A DNA stretch of 33,622 nt from Phycisphaerales bacterium UBA2402 (GCA_002343715.1 DDSA01000049.1:805-34426), one strand, 5' to 3'; positions 1 to 7,893 are shown, counted from the first letter of the stretch. Numbers and translations are program-made. Notes: generated by a model not told the origin, from the letters alone.

Positions 1-1
1 G

Positions 2-346
2 CACACGTACCTGACCAACTGCACGCAGTGCCACGTCGAGGCGTCGGGGCCGCTGCTCGGCGACGATCCCGGGCCGGCCAACGGTTTTGTGGGCATCAGG
101 CCCAGCGGCTACGGCGGCACGCGGGCTTGGGCGGGCGCGCCCCCGGTCATGCCGCACACGACGTTCATGCGAACCAACTGCATCAGTTGCCACGGCGAGC
201 ACGGCTACGACGGGTGGAGGCCCGATCATCTTTCGCGGACCAACTGCGTGCAGTGCCATGTTCCCGCGGCGGAGTTTGAACAACTCGCCCCGACCTTCGG
301 CGTGGCCGATGTGGCCGACGGGCAGGCCGCGGGCCGTCCCCGGTGA
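2..346 (+). CDS. NapB-like multihaem cytochrome c, 3' part only
   Basis: The gene runs in from the left edge, so its N-terminus and start are missing; 114 residues remain. Three haem c sites are visible: CTQCH, CISCH and CVQCH. The arrangement GAPPVMPH before CISCHG, followed by HLSRTNCVQCHVP, is the signature of NapB, the small electron-transfer subunit that passes electrons to the periplasmic nitrate reductase NapA. Classic NapB carries only two haems, so the extra upstream CTQCH is unusual. The neighbouring ferredoxin gene begins inside this gene's stop codon (GTGA overlap), which fits a nap operon. A periplasmic location is inferred from the family, since the signal peptide lies outside the window. 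Another small multihaem cytochrome cannot be ruled out. Confidence 0.7.
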   Translation, partial: HTYLTNCTQCHVEASGPLLGDDPGPANGFVGIRPSGYGGTRAWAGAPPVMPHTTFMRTNCISCHGEHGYDGWRPDHLSRTNCVQCHVPAAEFEQLAPTFGVADVADGQAAGRPR

Positions 347-1044
347 AACAATCGATTATGCCCGAGGACAAGGGAATTTCCCGCCGCGATCTCTTCCGGT
401 GGCGCTGGCCGGGGCGGGCCGCGGAGATTCCCGGGGCGGCACGCCCGGCGTCCGATCCGGCGGAAGGTGAGGCCCGGGCCGAGCCGAACTCCGGTCGATC
501 GGGCATCGGAAGACGGTTCGCCCTGCCGATTCACCGCCCTCCGGGGGCGGTGGATGAGGTCGCGTTCCTGGCGGGATGTACGAAGTGCGGCGAGTGCGCG
601 GCGGCGTGCCCGGTGGGGGCCATCGTCTTCGCGCCGGCCCGCTTCCGTGAGGCCGCGGGAACGCCGATGATCGAACCGCACACCGCGGCGTGCATCATGT
701 GCCCGGACACGCCCTGCATCAGCGCGTGCAAGCCGGGCGTGTTGCGCAACGACAGATCACTCAAGATGGCGGTGGCGACGATCCAGCCGATGGCGTGCCT
801 GGCGTATACAGGCTCCTTCTGCAGCGTCTGCTCGGAACGATGCCCGGTGCCGGGGGCGATCGAAGTGACCAAGGGCAAGCCCCGCATCCGCGAGGATGTC
901 TGCACCGGGTGCGGCGTGTGCGCGAACGTGTGCCCCGCGCCGGAGAACGCGGTGATGGTGCTGCCGCTGGCGGATCGGCCGATCATGGCATCCGATCCGA
1001 CACCGCCGAGATCAGGTTCATCGGAGAGCGGGGACGCACGATGA
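343..1044 (+). CDS. NapF/NapG-like ferredoxin with four [4Fe-4S] sites
   Basis: A 233-residue iron-sulfur protein with four cysteine groups: CTKCGECAAACP, CIMCPDTPCISAC, a third with spacing C-x7-C-x2-C-x3-C (ACLAY...CSVCSERCP), and CTGCGVCANVCP. The 'SRRDLFRWRW' N-terminus and the 'ACLAY' segment resemble NapF, while the CxxCxxxxCxxxC second cluster and the length resemble NapG. These proteins serve maturation of, or electron supply to, periplasmic nitrate reductase. The twin arginine is not followed by a hydrophobic stretch, so Tat export looks unlikely and a cytoplasmic NapF-like role is favoured. The GTG start at 343 overlaps the stop of the NapB-like gene by four bases, suggesting translational coupling; an ATG at 358 is an alternative start. 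It is the last clear nap gene here. Confidence 0.8.
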   Translation: MKQSIMPEDKGISRRDLFRWRWPGRAAEIPGAARPASDPAEGEARAEPNSGRSGIGRRFALPIHRPPGAVDEVAFLAGCTKCGECAAACPVGAIVFAPARFREAAGTPMIEPHTAACIMCPDTPCISACKPGVLRNDRSLKMAVATIQPMACLAYTGSFCSVCSERCPVPGAIEVTKGKPRIREDVCTGCGVCANVCPAPENAVMVLPLADRPIMASDPTPPRSGSSESGDAR

Positions 1045-1098
1045 ACGGCGGGACCTCGATGCGAGTGACAAGACCACGGCGCGGCATCCCCGTCGGGT

Positions 1099-2136
1099 TC
1101 ACCGCGGCGGCTGGAAACTCATGCTCTGCCGTGGCGCGTTGTCGTCCAGGATCGGCGAGTTGAAGCCGATCATGACAGCCTCGGCACCGGTGCCGCCCGG
1201 GCCTTGAAGTCCGAAGGTGGCGCTGCTGCCACGTGAAAGCGTGCAGCCGGACATCCCCGAATAGACCACATTGATGAGATTCGATGATTCATGGATCGAG
1301 ATCATCAGGTTAATGCTGTCAGCGCCGCACACATTCGATAGAAAGCGGTTTCGGAAGTACAGGTTAAAGACGCGTCCGCCCGCCGAGCCTAGTGTGGTAA
1401 TCTCGATGAACTGGTCCGTGCCGAAATCGCGCAGGTCGTCCCAGAAAAAGGCGAGCATCGGGTGTGAAGTGATATTGGCGGGAAGCGCCGTATTGGTGAA
1501 GGCGGTGGAGCAAGAGTTCCCGAAGATCAAAAACCCGTTGCTCGAGACGCTGATCTCGCTGACCGAGAGGCCCCATCCGGTGAAGGTAAAGCCGAGCGGG
1601 ATGCTCCCGAAACATTGGTCATCCCCCAGGGACTCGATCCGAGTCCATCCGACGCGATCGTCTTGACTGAACTGCATGTTGACCGAGGCGATAATGCGGT
1701 CTGGCCCGGCGGGCCCGGTCGGTCCCGCCGGGCCGGCGGGTCCGGGGTTCCCGCTGAGCGCGTGGAGTGCGTACGGCGCGGCGGTCAACGACTGGCGCGG
1801 CGTGAGGGTCGTAAATGGACCGGCTAACAAGGTGGAAACTCTGATCTCAAGCCACCGTGCCCGCCCCGCGAATGGTGCCGAGCCGAAGTCGAGTTGAACG
1901 GTGAAGAGTCCGTTCACGACCTCGATGCGAGCCTGTAGTTCCGACCCGATCTGGTTGCCCCCCGTGAACTGATCGAACAAGCGGAACCGCATGAAGAACG
2001 TGCCGTTGGCGGGCGTCCCTCTGCTGCGGAGTTCTCCCTGATACGTGAACGCCGAGGTCACGGGGCTGTCCGCACGGGCTGTCGGCAGGGCGGACAGCAA
2101 CGAGAGGATCACGCACACAAACAATGCACGATTCAT
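1099..2136 (-). CDS. Secreted protein with short collagen-like repeat
   Basis: 345 residues from the chosen ATG, which has a GGAG ribosome site nine bases upstream; longer in-frame starts would place non-secretory sequence before a good signal peptide (MNRALF...ALPTARA, cut near residue 22). Residues 28-125 form a module seen in planctomycete surface proteins (FTYQGEL, NGLFTVQLDFG, RWLEIRV, LTPRQSLTAAPYA). Residues 129-145 are Gly-X-Y triplets (GNPGPAGPAGPTGPAGP), long enough for a short collagen-like rod. The C-terminal 200 residues are Ser/Gly/aromatic-rich with paired cysteines and look like a beta-sandwich. The function is unknown; a surface or matrix protein is inferred. It faces the nap genes tail to tail, and its base composition is visibly less GC-rich than its neighbours. 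Confidence 0.8.
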   Translation of the reverse strand: MNRALFVCVILSLLSALPTARADSPVTSAFTYQGELRSRGTPANGTFFMRFRLFDQFTGGNQIGSELQARIEVVNGLFTVQLDFGSAPFAGRARWLEIRVSTLLAGPFTTLTPRQSLTAAPYALHALSGNPGPAGPAGPTGPAGPDRIIASVNMQFSQDDRVGWTRIESLGDDQCFGSIPLGFTFTGWGLSVSEISVSSNGFLIFGNSCSTAFTNTALPANITSHPMLAFFWDDLRDFGTDQFIEITTLGSAGGRVFNLYFRNRFLSNVCGADSINLMISIHESSNLINVVYSGMSGCTLSRGSSATFGLQGPGGTGAEAVMIGFNSPILDDNAPRQSMSFQPPR

Positions 2137-2192
2137 ACGGATGAACTCCATGAAACCAGGGGGGATCGCGGCAATTGCAAGAACACGCGGTT

Positions 2193-2208
2193 GCGTCGCA
2201 TGCGACGC
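2193..2208. promoter_or_regulatory. 16-bp perfect palindrome upstream of the collagen-like gene
   Basis: GCGTCGCATGCGACGC is its own reverse complement. It lies 57 bases upstream of the ATG at 2136 and just downstream of a candidate promoter, so it could be an operator or a 5' leader hairpin. No regulator is identified. Confidence 0.45.
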
Positions 2209-2229
2209 CCAAAGCAAATACCAGCGCCC

Positions 2230-2257
2230 AGTATACTGAAGTTCGCGTGCACTACAA
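2230..2257 (-). promoter_or_regulatory. Candidate promoter for the collagen-like gene
   Basis: On the minus strand TATACT (2235-2230) is preceded by TTGTAG (2257-2252) with a 16-base spacer. The -10 matches five of six consensus positions, but the -35 only three. Predicted initiation is roughly 85 bases before the ATG at 2136. Confidence 0.35.
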
Positions 2258-2386
2258 GCCCAATCCGAACGGAGTGTCCGAGAAACACGCATCGCCCGAG
2301 CTGCTCGGAGCGATGTTCGATGATCCACGCGGCGGAACCGTCATTTTCCCGGTGGAAGCATCGCCGGGGCCTGCCCACAATCCCGC

Positions 2387-3565
2387 ATGGTGTCACGCGC
2401 GTACCGGATCGGCGGCGGCCTGCTCCTGCTGGCGGCGCTCACGGCCTTGTTCTTCTTCGGGCGTGAAGTCCTGACCCAGTGGGACCGGTTGCGGCGGTAT
2501 CAGCCGGTCAACGCGACCATCGAGGAGTCCTCGGTCAAGGTCTCGCGTGGTCGCAGGAGCAAGAACTACAAGCCCCTCATTTATTTCCGATACGAAGTCG
2601 ATGGACAAACCTACCGCGGATGGCGGATCTGTCCGGTTTCGGAGAACTGGCAACGCACGGCGGCCAACGAGGTCACGCGGCGGAACCCGGTGGGGAGCCT
2701 TCGTCAGGCGTACTACGACCCCGTATCGCCGGGCGAGGGTTTCCTGGAGCGACGCCCAGCGTTCCAGCCGTACTTCTTGAGCATGCTCTGCGGCGCTGGG
2801 GTGGCTGGTGCGGCGCTCCTGTGGTTCAGCGGCAGGCGTCGGACACCGAACCAGGCGGAGGTGCCCCCGCAGGTGATCGACGGCGCGGAGTGGTGGCCGC
2901 TCGAAGTGGAACACGAGATCGGCCGTCGGCTCGCCAAGTGGAGGAGCGGCGCACTGGCGATGATCCTCTTCGCGGCCTTGCCCGTGCATTACCTCATCAT
3001 CGCCTGGCCCGATCCGGGAATGTTCGGTTGGGCGGCGTGCGGCGCGTACGCGGCGGCGATGCTGGTCTTCATCGGCATCTGGATGCACGCCTCCTCGGTC
3101 TTCCGGCGCTTTGTCGATCCGATGGTCGTCATCGACCGCCCCGATCCGATGGCGGGGGAGGAGTTCACTGTACGTGTGGCCGCGGCGATGCTGCGCGGAG
3201 CGGCGGGGGCCGAACTCTCGGTCGGCATGCTCTGCCGCGAGGGATACCGAGAGAAGAAGGGGAACAAAACGCACCAGGGTGAACGGATCGTGTACCAACA
3301 GTGGTACCCCGGCGAGCCGCTGGACACGGACGGGCCGGAAGGCTCCGCTTCGGCGGACTTTGTGGTGGGCGTTCCGGCCGGGCGGCCAGGCACCACGGAC
3401 CTCTCTTCCGGTGAAGATATCTTTCCCAACTACACCTGGCTGATCGGGGTTCGGATCAAGGTGCGTGGCGGGGCCGATCTCAAGGCGCTGTACCCCGTGG
3501 CGGTGAGCGAGCCGGAGACAATCCTGAAGTCGTCGGATGCGCAGTCTGCGACAGAATCTGAGTGA
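2387..3565 (+). CDS. DUF3592 family membrane protein
   Basis: 392 residues. A hydrophobic segment near residues 8-25 is followed by a soluble beta-rich region with the DUF3592 pattern (VNATIEESSVKVS, YKPLIYFRYEVDGQTYRG, YYDPVSPGEGFL). Another helix lies at about 130-147 and a hairpin at 188-232. The C-terminal 150 residues are soluble, with PMAGEEF and EDIFPNYTWLIGVRIKV. DUF3592 proteins have no established biochemical role; this longer version with a C-terminal Ig-like domain is common in planctomycetes and some other groups. There is no strong ribosome site before the ATG. The gene converges on the HAD phosphatase gene, and their 3' ends overlap by 86 bases. Confidence 0.75.
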   Translation: MVSRAYRIGGGLLLLAALTALFFFGREVLTQWDRLRRYQPVNATIEESSVKVSRGRRSKNYKPLIYFRYEVDGQTYRGWRICPVSENWQRTAANEVTRRNPVGSLRQAYYDPVSPGEGFLERRPAFQPYFLSMLCGAGVAGAALLWFSGRRRTPNQAEVPPQVIDGAEWWPLEVEHEIGRRLAKWRSGALAMILFAALPVHYLIIAWPDPGMFGWAACGAYAAAMLVFIGIWMHASSVFRRFVDPMVVIDRPDPMAGEEFTVRVAAAMLRGAAGAELSVGMLCREGYREKKGNKTHQGERIVYQQWYPGEPLDTDGPEGSASADFVVGVPAGRPGTTDLSSGEDIFPNYTWLIGVRIKVRGGADLKALYPVAVSEPETILKSSDAQSATESE

Positions 3566-4094
3566 CGGCCTGAGTGAACGTGCAGTCGGTCCCGATGAGG
3601 ATGCAGCGGCCCTTCAAGCCCGCGGCCTCGCCCGCTTCGATATCCCGGGGCGCATCGCCGATCAGGTACGAGCGAGAAAGGTCGAGGCTCAACTCCGTCG
3701 CGGCGGTCTGGATCATGCCCGGCGCGGGCTTTCGCCACGAGTGTTCTTTCGTGTACTCGGGTAGGAGTCCCCGAGGATGGAACGGGCAGTAATAGATGCC
3801 GTCGATCAGACAACCACCGTTCACCGACAGGGCATGGCGCACTCGATCATGGATTCGTTCCACGTCCGCGGGTGAGGCGCCGCCGCGGGCTATGACGCCC
3901 TGGTTGGTGATGACGACGAGCGCCAGTCCGGCCTTCCGCAGCGATGCGCACCCATCGAGCACACCCGGCAGCAGTCTGACAAGATCGGGATCGGTCAGGT
4001 CGCCGTGGGCCGCCGGTGGGGGAGGCGCGGGCAACGCGCGGCACTCGATGAGCGTGTCGTCACGGTCGAGAAACACAGCGGGGCGGGGCGTCAT
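3480..4094 (-). CDS. GmhB-like HAD-family phosphatase
   Basis: 204 residues. HAD motifs are complete: FLDRDDT (nucleophile D10, acid/base D12), VITNQG (T63), RKPAPGM (K122) and GDAPRDIEAG (D147, D151). Size and layout match the D-glycero-beta-D-manno-heptose-1,7-bisphosphate 7-phosphatase / histidinol-phosphatase group. In the zinc loop only YYCPFHP is kept; the Cys-x-Cys before the RKP motif is replaced by His-Ser-Trp, so zinc binding is probably lost and the heptose substrate is uncertain. The ATG at 4094 overlaps the stop of the DUF1634 gene by four bases (ATGA), making it the third gene of that operon. The C-terminal proline/serine-rich tail lies antisense to the end of the DUF3592 gene. 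Confidence 0.8.
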   Translation of the reverse strand: MTPRPAVFLDRDDTLIECRALPAPPPPAAHGDLTDPDLVRLLPGVLDGCASLRKAGLALVVITNQGVIARGGASPADVERIHDRVRHALSVNGGCLIDGIYYCPFHPRGLLPEYTKEHSWRKPAPGMIQTAATELSLDLSRSYLIGDAPRDIEAGEAAGLKGRCILIGTDCTFTQAVTQILSQTAHPTTSGLSPARSPPRGTAP

Positions 4095-4486
4095 GCCACC
4101 GCTCCCCACAGGCCCACGCCCAGCAGGGCGAGGACGATCAGCGTAACAGCCGAGTAGAACGCATCCTTTCGGAGCGCGAACATGATCAGTGAGAATACCA
4201 CCCGCACCACCGGAACGAGGATGAGGCAAAGCACACCCAGTTGCGCCATCGCGGCGGGATCAAACGCGATGGCAGCGCGGGCGACACGAAGCGGGTGGGT
4301 CAGGCCATCGGGCTGGCCGGTGAAGTCGCGGAAGGCAGACCTCTCCCCGCCGTGCCGAGCGAGGTAAACCACCAGGCCCGAAGCGATCAGGATGCCGCTG
4401 ACCAGCGTGCCGGCGTTCAGCAGCCTGCCGAGCCGCGACTCCAACGCGCCGGTGCGGTGCTCGTGTTGGACGGCCGGCTCGTTCAC
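4091..4486 (-). CDS. DUF1634 small membrane protein
   Basis: 131 residues from a GTG at 4486 that overlaps the stop of the TauE/SafE gene by four bases (GTGA). Three hydrophobic helices are visible: LNAGTLVSGILIASGLVVYL, LGVLCLILVPVVRVVFSLIM and AVTLIVLALLGVGLWGAV. The R-V-A-R/DPAAMAQLG segment between helices 1 and 2 fits the DUF1634 family. DUF1634 genes are commonly found next to TSUP transporters, as here, and an accessory subunit role is inferred from that pairing only. The longer open frame upstream runs through the transporter and PolX coding regions out of frame and is not part of this gene. Confidence 0.8.
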   Translation of the reverse strand: MNEPAVQHEHRTGALESRLGRLLNAGTLVSGILIASGLVVYLARHGGERSAFRDFTGQPDGLTHPLRVARAAIAFDPAAMAQLGVLCLILVPVVRVVFSLIMFALRKDAFYSAVTLIVLALLGVGLWGAVA

Positions 4487-5319
4487 AGGGTTCCGGTTGC
4501 TCCTTTCACAATCATCTGGATGCCCGCCAGCGCGACCAGGCACCCGAAGATGATCCGAAGCGTGCGGGTACGGACCCGCGGCAGGAGTTTGGCCCCGAGC
4601 ATGGCCCCGGCCAGCGCGCCCAGCGCGATCGGCCCCGCGAGAGCGGGGGCCACCTGGCCGCGATGAAGGTACACGCCGGCGCTCGCGGCGGCGGTCACGC
4701 CGATCATGAAGTTGCTCGTCGCCGTTGAGACCTTGAACGGCAGACGCATCAACCGGTCCATCGCAAAGACCTTGATGACACCCGAGCCGACACCCACAAG
4801 CGCCGAGAGAACCCCGGCTCCGAACATGACCGCGAAACCCTGAGGGATGCGCCGAGGGAAGTAGGCGGCGGGACCCTCGGTCGCCGGATAGTCGCCATTG
4901 AGACCCAGCCGTGTGCTCAGCGCATCGGGTTCCGCATCGAACGGCCTCGCAACGGGGGGACGGGCCGCGTTGTACGCGGTCTGCAGCAGCACCAGCCCGA
5001 AGATGATGGAGATGGCCGCCAGGGGCAGGTACCCGGCGATCCATGCGCCGGCGAGCGCCCCGGCCGTGGTCGCGATCTCGAGAATCATGGCGATGCGGAC
5101 GTTCGTGAATCCGTCGCGCACATAGGCCGCCGCGGCCCCCGACGAAGTGGCGATGACGGCGATGAGTGAGGCACCGATGGCGTAGCGAAGGTCCACGCCG
5201 AATCCCAGGACGAGCACGGGGATGATCACCACCCCGCCTCCCAGCCCGGTGAGCGAGCCGAGCAGCCCCGCCGCGACGGAGACGAAGAAGAGCAGGGGCG
5301 TCAGAAGGGAGAGTGTCAT
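4483..5319 (-). CDS. TauE/SafE (TSUP) family anion transporter
   Basis: 278 residues, almost entirely hydrophobic, consistent with about eight membrane helices in two halves. Characteristic TSUP glycine motifs are present in each half: GLLGSLTGLGGGVVIIPVL near the N-terminus and GVLSALVGVGSGVIKVFAM in the middle, with KVSTATSNFMIGVTAAAS following. The family exports or takes up sulfite, sulfoacetate, thiosulfate or related anions; the substrate cannot be read from sequence. The start at 5319 (MTLSLLTPLLFF) puts the first helix at the N-terminus; upstream in-frame sequence is proline/arginine-rich and antisense to PolX. It heads an operon with DUF1634 and a HAD phosphatase and lies 32 bases after PolX on the same strand. 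Confidence 0.88.
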   Translation of the reverse strand: MTLSLLTPLLFFVSVAAGLLGSLTGLGGGVVIIPVLVLGFGVDLRYAIGASLIAVIATSSGAAAAYVRDGFTNVRIAMILEIATTAGALAGAWIAGYLPLAAISIIFGLVLLQTAYNAARPPVARPFDAEPDALSTRLGLNGDYPATEGPAAYFPRRIPQGFAVMFGAGVLSALVGVGSGVIKVFAMDRLMRLPFKVSTATSNFMIGVTAAASAGVYLHRGQVAPALAGPIALGALAGAMLGAKLLPRVRTRTLRIIFGCLVALAGIQMIVKGATGTL

Positions 5320-5351
5320 GGAGTCCGCGGTCGAGGGGCGTGCGGGCAGGA

Positions 5352-7217
5352 TCAGCGTGCTGGGCGGGGCGTGCGGCCCTTTGAACGAAGGTGTGCGTGG
5401 AGTTTCGCGGCGGGCCAGGTGTTGATGCACTGCTCGGGGCGGAGCCAGCCGCGCCGGGCGGTGGCGATGCCGAAGCGCAGGTTGTCGAAGTCCGCCGCGG
5501 CGTGGTCGTCGCAGTTGATCGAGATGAGGCATCCCGCATCGACCGCCGCGCGGACGTGGATGTCCCGAAGGTCCAGCCGCATCCAATGGGCGTTGACCTC
5601 GAGGGCGACGCGATGCTCCTTCGCCGCCGCGATGAGCGTCCCCATGTCGGGGCTGAGGCCCGGCCTGCGCAGCACGAGCCGGCCCGTGGGATGGCCGAGG
5701 ATGTGAACCAGCGGGTGCGCGATGGCCGCGAGGAGGCGACCGGTCGCGGTCTGCGGGTCCTGGGTGAGGGCGGCGTGCGGGCTGGCAACCACCACATCGA
5801 GTTCGGCGAGCAGGTCGTCCTTGTAATCAAGCGAGCCATCGGCGAGGATGTCCACCTCCGAGCCGGCGAGGATGGTGATGCCCTCGATCCGCTCATCGGC
5901 CTCGCGTACGGCGTCGATGTGTCGGCGCAGGCGGTCGGGCTTGAGGCCGTTGGCGATCGAAGAGGATTGGCTGTGGTCGGTGACGGCGATGGTGTGAAAG
6001 CCGCGGCGCTTGGCCTCGCGCGCCAGTTGCTCGATCGAGAGTTCGCCGTCGGAGGCGGTGGTGTGCGCGTGGAGTTCGGCCTTGATGTCGGCCAGGTCGA
6101 TGAGTGCCCACGGGCCGGGCTGGTCGAGTTCGCCCCGGTCTTCGCGGACCTCGGGCGGAATCCACGGCAACCCCAGTTTGGCAAAGACCTCCTGCTCCGT
6201 GGCCGCGGCGACGGGCTTGACGCCTCGCGTGTGCGGGGGTGTGTCGTGTTCATCCAACGGGAACAGCCCCCAGTCGGTCAGCGTGTACCCCATCTTGATC
6301 GCCCGCTCACGGAGGCGCACGTTGTGCTCCTTGCTGCCGGTGAAATACATCAAGGCGGAACCCCAGCGGGAATCGGGCAGCACGCGCAGGTCGACCTGGA
6401 TCGAGGGGCCTGACGGGGGTGTTTCGGGCAGGCTTTCTCCCTTCTCGGGATTCGGCGTCGTACCCCATCGGCTCTGCCCCACGTCCGTGGCGAAACGCAC
6501 GCTGCCGCGGCCTTCGCCGGCGGTGATGACCTGCACCACGCCGGGAGTGGTGCGAAAGGCCTCGGCGATGTCGCCCTGCCTCGCCAGATCCGCGTCGTGA
6601 ACTCCCACGAGGATGTCGATGTCGCCGATGGTGTCCTTGCCTCGACGCAGCGATCCCGCGGCCTCGACGCGGGCCACGCCGGGCAATCCGCGGAGGCGGT
6701 CGAGGAACACGTCGGCCACCGCGGCGGCTTTGCCCAGCCAGGTCCGCTGACCCGACGCGGCGGCGAACGCGAGGGACTCCTTGATCTTGGCAACGGCCTT
6801 CGCGCCCATGCGGGGCAGGGTGAGGAGCGTGCCATCGTCGATGGCCTTCTTCAGGGAGGGAATGTCGGTGATCCCCGCCTGCCACATGGTGCGAACGGTC
6901 TTGGGCCCCAGGCCCGGCACCTGCATGACCTCGAGCAGCCCCGCGGGCACCTTGGCGATCAGTTCGTCGTGCTCGGCGATGCGGCCCGTGGTGCAAAACT
7001 CGATGATCTTGTCGGCCATCTTCGCGCCGATGCCGTCCAGGGCGGTCAGTTTCGCACGGTCCTGCGCGAGAAGCGCGATGTCATCGGCGAGGCCTTCGAT
7101 GGTGCGTGCCGCCCGGGCGTGGGCGGAGGCGCGGAACCCGTCCTCGCCCAGCAGGTCCAGCATCCGTGACATATCGTGCAGCAGGTTGGCGAGAGGCTGG
7201 TTGAGGGACATGCGCAT
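5352..7217 (-). CDS. polX: Family X DNA polymerase / PHP exonuclease (PolX)
   Basis: 621 residues. Helix-hairpin-helix elements occur near 59-68 ([11 protein letters not shown]), 99-108 ([10 protein letters not shown]) and 134-144. The nucleotidyltransferase core has [15 protein letters not shown] at 188-202 (metal ligands D199 and D201), with the third aspartate at QVDLRV (D276). The C-terminal PHP domain starts at [12 protein letters not shown] (H383, H385, D390) and continues with VTDHS, GSEVDI, SPHAAL, GHPTGR and NCDDHA, a full set of metal-binding residues for 3'-5' exonuclease or AP-endonuclease activity. The protein fills gaps in base excision repair. A proline-rich insertion of about 25 residues (near 247-271) precedes the third aspartate and makes it longer than the usual 570-580. 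ATG at 7217 or 7211 could start it. Confidence 0.95.
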   Translation of the reverse strand: MRMSLNQPLANLLHDMSRMLDLLGEDGFRASAHARAARTIEGLADDIALLAQDRAKLTALDGIGAKMADKIIEFCTTGRIAEHDELIAKVPAGLLEVMQVPGLGPKTVRTMWQAGITDIPSLKKAIDDGTLLTLPRMGAKAVAKIKESLAFAAASGQRTWLGKAAAVADVFLDRLRGLPGVARVEAAGSLRRGKDTIGDIDILVGVHDADLARQGDIAEAFRTTPGVVQVITAGEGRGSVRFATDVGQSRWGTTPNPEKGESLPETPPSGPSIQVDLRVLPDSRWGSALMYFTGSKEHNVRLRERAIKMGYTLTDWGLFPLDEHDTPPHTRGVKPVAAATEQEVFAKLGLPWIPPEVREDRGELDQPGPWALIDLADIKAELHAHTTASDGELSIEQLAREAKRRGFHTIAVTDHSQSSSIANGLKPDRLRRHIDAVREADERIEGITILAGSEVDILADGSLDYKDDLLAELDVVVASPHAALTQDPQTATGRLLAAIAHPLVHILGHPTGRLVLRRPGLSPDMGTLIAAAKEHRVALEVNAHWMRLDLRDIHVRAAVDAGCLISINCDDHAAADFDNLRFGIATARRGWLRPEQCINTWPAAKLHAHLRSKGRTPRPAR

Positions 7218-7254
7218 CGAAGCATAGTGCCCTGTGCGCGGGCGCTCAGGCTTG

Positions 7255-7569
7255 TCACGCCGTGATGTCGAGTCGTCCGGCCTCGATGCGCGTCGCCGCG
7301 GCGTTCAGGTCCGCGGGGTGACGGTAGAGTTGGATGGGATTGGTGTTCTCCCGCATCGGTATCGCCGCGTCGAAGTTCACGTTCCCGCTCACGGTCGCCC
7401 CGATGAGCGAGCGAGCGGGGCGCTGTGATGTGAGTTCAATGCTGTCGGCGGTTCGCTCGGCGCGGGCGGAGATTGATTCCTGAGTCGTGGAAAGGTCTTT
7501 GGCGTGCGCGCGAACAAGACGGAGCGCCGGGGCAGAGGTCGACGTGGGGGTGGCTGGTCCGGAGTTCAT
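7255..7569 (-). CDS. Small conserved-looking protein of unknown function
   Basis: 104 residues from ATG 7569; a start at 7593 is possible and neither has a clear ribosome site. The N-terminal half is Ser/Ala/Thr-rich and probably flexible or helical; the C-terminal half has a more defined segment (GATVSGNVNFD, then QLYRHPADLNAAATRIEAGR). There is no signal peptide or membrane helix. It ends 37 bases before PolX on the same strand, so the two may be cotranscribed. I do not recognise the family. It is kept as a gene because its composition is protein-like and nothing overlaps it. Confidence 0.5.
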   Translation of the reverse strand: MNSGPATPTSTSAPALRLVRAHAKDLSTTQESISARAERTADSIELTSQRPARSLIGATVSGNVNFDAAIPMRENTNPIQLYRHPADLNAAATRIEAGRLDITA

Positions 7570-7641
7570 GCACGGAGAATGTACGTGCCACACGGAGAGC
7601 CGACCATCACTTCAACCGGGGGGGGCTGAACCGAAAGGGCG

Positions 7642-7893
7642 TCAATCGCCACCGACCAGGCGCGGGCGGATGTTGGGCTTGCGTTGACCGTACTCGTTCA
7701 TGTAGTAACTCGGGGCACGCTGGTCGCGCACGGCGTCGAAGCGGTCGTACTGACTGCGGTGCTCATCGGGCGTCAGGACCGGCTCGTGGCACCCGGCCGG
7801 CAACATGGCCATCAACGAGGCAAGCAAGACGCACCCGGCGCGACGCGCCGGCCGAACGGATGCGGGTTGAGACTGGGCGGGTGAACGAAGCAT
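7642..7893 (-). CDS. Small predicted lipoprotein
   Basis: 83 residues from ATG 7893. A basic N-terminus (RPARR) is followed by a hydrophobic stretch (GCVLLASLMAMLPAGC) ending in a lipobox, LPAG-C, so signal peptidase II processing and lipid anchoring are predicted. The mature part is only about 50 residues, charged and tyrosine-rich (DEHRSQYDRFDAVRDQ, SYYMNEYGQRKPNIRP). The function is unknown. It lies on the same strand as TrmL upstream and the small protein downstream, with gaps of 188 and 72 bases. The 188-base gap upstream (7894-8081) shows no other gene. Confidence 0.6.
   Translation of the reverse strand: MLRSPAQSQPASVRPARRAGCVLLASLMAMLPAGCHEPVLTPDEHRSQYDRFDAVRDQRAPSYYMNEYGQRKPNIRPRLVGGD

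Noticed and set aside
4091..6253. A 720-codon minus-strand frame covering DUF1634, the transporter and part of PolX
   Set aside because: Only its last 131 codons (DUF1634) are real; the rest is Arg/Pro/Ser-rich sequence in the wrong frame of two well-identified genes.
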